Shown here one piece after another: positions 63,376 through 64,000 of a stretch of 64,000 nucleotides of DNA (the first letter of the stretch is position 1; each line of letters starts with the position of its first letter). The position numbers were made by a program, and so were the translations under genes. Source of the DNA: Phytopseudomonas argentinensis (GTDB lineage Bacteria; Pseudomonadota; Gammaproteobacteria; Pseudomonadales; Pseudomonadaceae); assembly GCF_900113905.1 (NCBI RefSeq), contig NZ_FORC01000002.1:372001-436000 (forward strand), in the 5' to 3' direction. Below the pieces are notes generated by a model. That model made no database searches, was not told the origin of the DNA, and worked only from the letters and a program-made list of their open reading frames with translations.

Positions 63376-64000
63376 ATGGCGGACGTCAAAAAGGTGGTTC
63401 TGGCCTATTCCGGTGGCCTGGACACCTCGGTGATCCTCAAGTGGCTGCAAGATACCTATAACTGTGAAGTGGTGACCTTCACCGCCGATCTCGGCCAGGG
63501 CGAAGAGGTCGAGCCGGCCCGCGCCAAGGCCCAGGCCATGGGCGTCAAGGAAATCTACATCGACGACCTGCGCGAAGAGTTCGTGCGTGATTTCGTGTTC
63601 CCGATGTTCCGCGCCAACACCGTCTATGAAGGCGAGTACCTGCTGGGTACTTCCATCGCCCGTCCGCTGATCGCCAAGCGCCTGATCGAAATCGCCAACG
63701 AGACCGGCGCCGATGCCATCTCCCACGGTGCCACCGGCAAGGGTAACGACCAGGTGCGTTTCGAGCTGGGTGCCTACGCGCTCAAGCCAGGCGTGAAAGT
63801 CATTGCCCCGTGGCGCGAGTGGGACCTGCTGTCGCGCGAGAAGCTGATGGACTATGCCGAGAAGCACGCCATCCCGATCGAGCGTCACGGCAAGAAGAAG
63901 TCGCCGTACTCCATGGATGCCAACCTGCTGCACATCTCCTATGAAGGCGGCGTGCTGGAAGACACCTGGACCGAGCACGAAGAAGACATGTGGCGTTGGA
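63376..64000 (+). CDS. argG: Argininosuccinate synthase, N-terminal part
   Basis: The first 208 codons of ArgG; the gene runs off the right edge. The start is [20 protein letters not shown], with the PP-loop SGGLDTS that binds ATP. It joins citrulline and aspartate in arginine synthesis. ATG 63376 is chosen over ATG 63371, which is out of frame. Confidence 0.96.
   Translation, partial: MADVKKVVLAYSGGLDTSVILKWLQDTYNCEVVTFTADLGQGEEVEPARAKAQAMGVKEIYIDDLREEFVRDFVFPMFRANTVYEGEYLLGTSIARPLIAKRLIEIANETGADAISHGATGKGNDQVRFELGAYALKPGVKVIAPWREWDLLSREKLMDYAEKHAIPIERHGKKKSPYSMDANLLHISYEGGVLEDTWTEHEEDMWRW

Overview
This 64-kb window is a chromosomal segment of a Pseudomonas (Gammaproteobacteria), probably not P. 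aeruginosa itself. The evidence is uniformly high GC with strong G/C third-position bias, and diagnostic gene blocks: fdxA-mutS-pncC-recA-recX, finR/fpr, bfrB-bfd, rnt-pyrC-motY-argG, and the pair of an ErdR-like regulator with dgkA. There are also OprD-type porins, an RsmZ-type small RNA with a GacA box, and several families of intergenic palindromic repeats. I see no tRNA, rRNA, CRISPR array, prophage or transposase gene.

Layout. 0-6 kb: divergent GNAT and MarR genes around a perfect palindrome, a PrpF-family isomerase, a second GNAT, a PiT phosphate transporter, a b561 cytochrome and the remains of a sensor kinase. 6-11.7 kb: a TetR-flanked cluster of serine hydrolase, outer-membrane channel, DUF3237 protein and MFS carrier, then a CDF transporter. 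11.7-24.7 kb: an IclR-controlled catabolic island with an enoyl-CoA hydratase, an NDP-forming acyl-CoA synthetase, a NitT/TauT-type ABC importer, an OprD porin, a fused hydratase/3-hydroxyacyl-CoA dehydrogenase, a thiolase and an AraC regulator. It looks like a complete route from uptake of an organic acid through CoA activation to a beta-oxidation-like breakdown; its substrate cannot be read from sequence. 24.8-28.8 kb: an amine/polyamine-type group (periplasmic binding protein, cupin, PuuB-like FAD oxidase, and a SnoaL-AraC fusion regulator).

28.8-38 kb: metE, an isochorismatase-type hydrolase, a GlxA-type regulator, a DUF1028 protein, and a Fur-box-preceded sigma factor/FecR/TonB receptor module for siderophore iron uptake. 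38-46 kb: class I fumarase, a membrane diguanylate cyclase overlapping a ferredoxin-type reductase gene, pyruvate kinase, a universal stress protein, and small envelope and PilZ proteins. 46-64 kb is core genome: the RsmZ-type RNA, fdxA, mutS, pncC, SOS-controlled recA-recX, a LOG protein, a PA3611-like secreted protein, tapT, an EamA exporter, an ErdR-like response regulator, dgkA, finR/fpr, bfrB, bfd, argC, rnt, pyrC, motY and the start of argG.

The most interesting non-coding signals are: (i) the RsmZ-type sRNA with about eight GGA motifs, a GacA box about 170 bp upstream and an AT-rich spacer; (ii) a 283-bp element with terminal inverted repeats whose first bases supply the stop codon of the upstream dehydrogenase gene; (iii) two copies of a structured intergenic repeat whose stems differ by compensatory changes; (iv) a near-identical palindrome at both ends of the first catabolic operon, a candidate IclR operator; (v) A-rich Hfq/Crc-type motifs beside the ribosome-binding sites of four catabolic or transport genes; and (vi) a 35-codon ORF whose stop codon lies inside the ribosome-binding site of the ABC ATPase gene.
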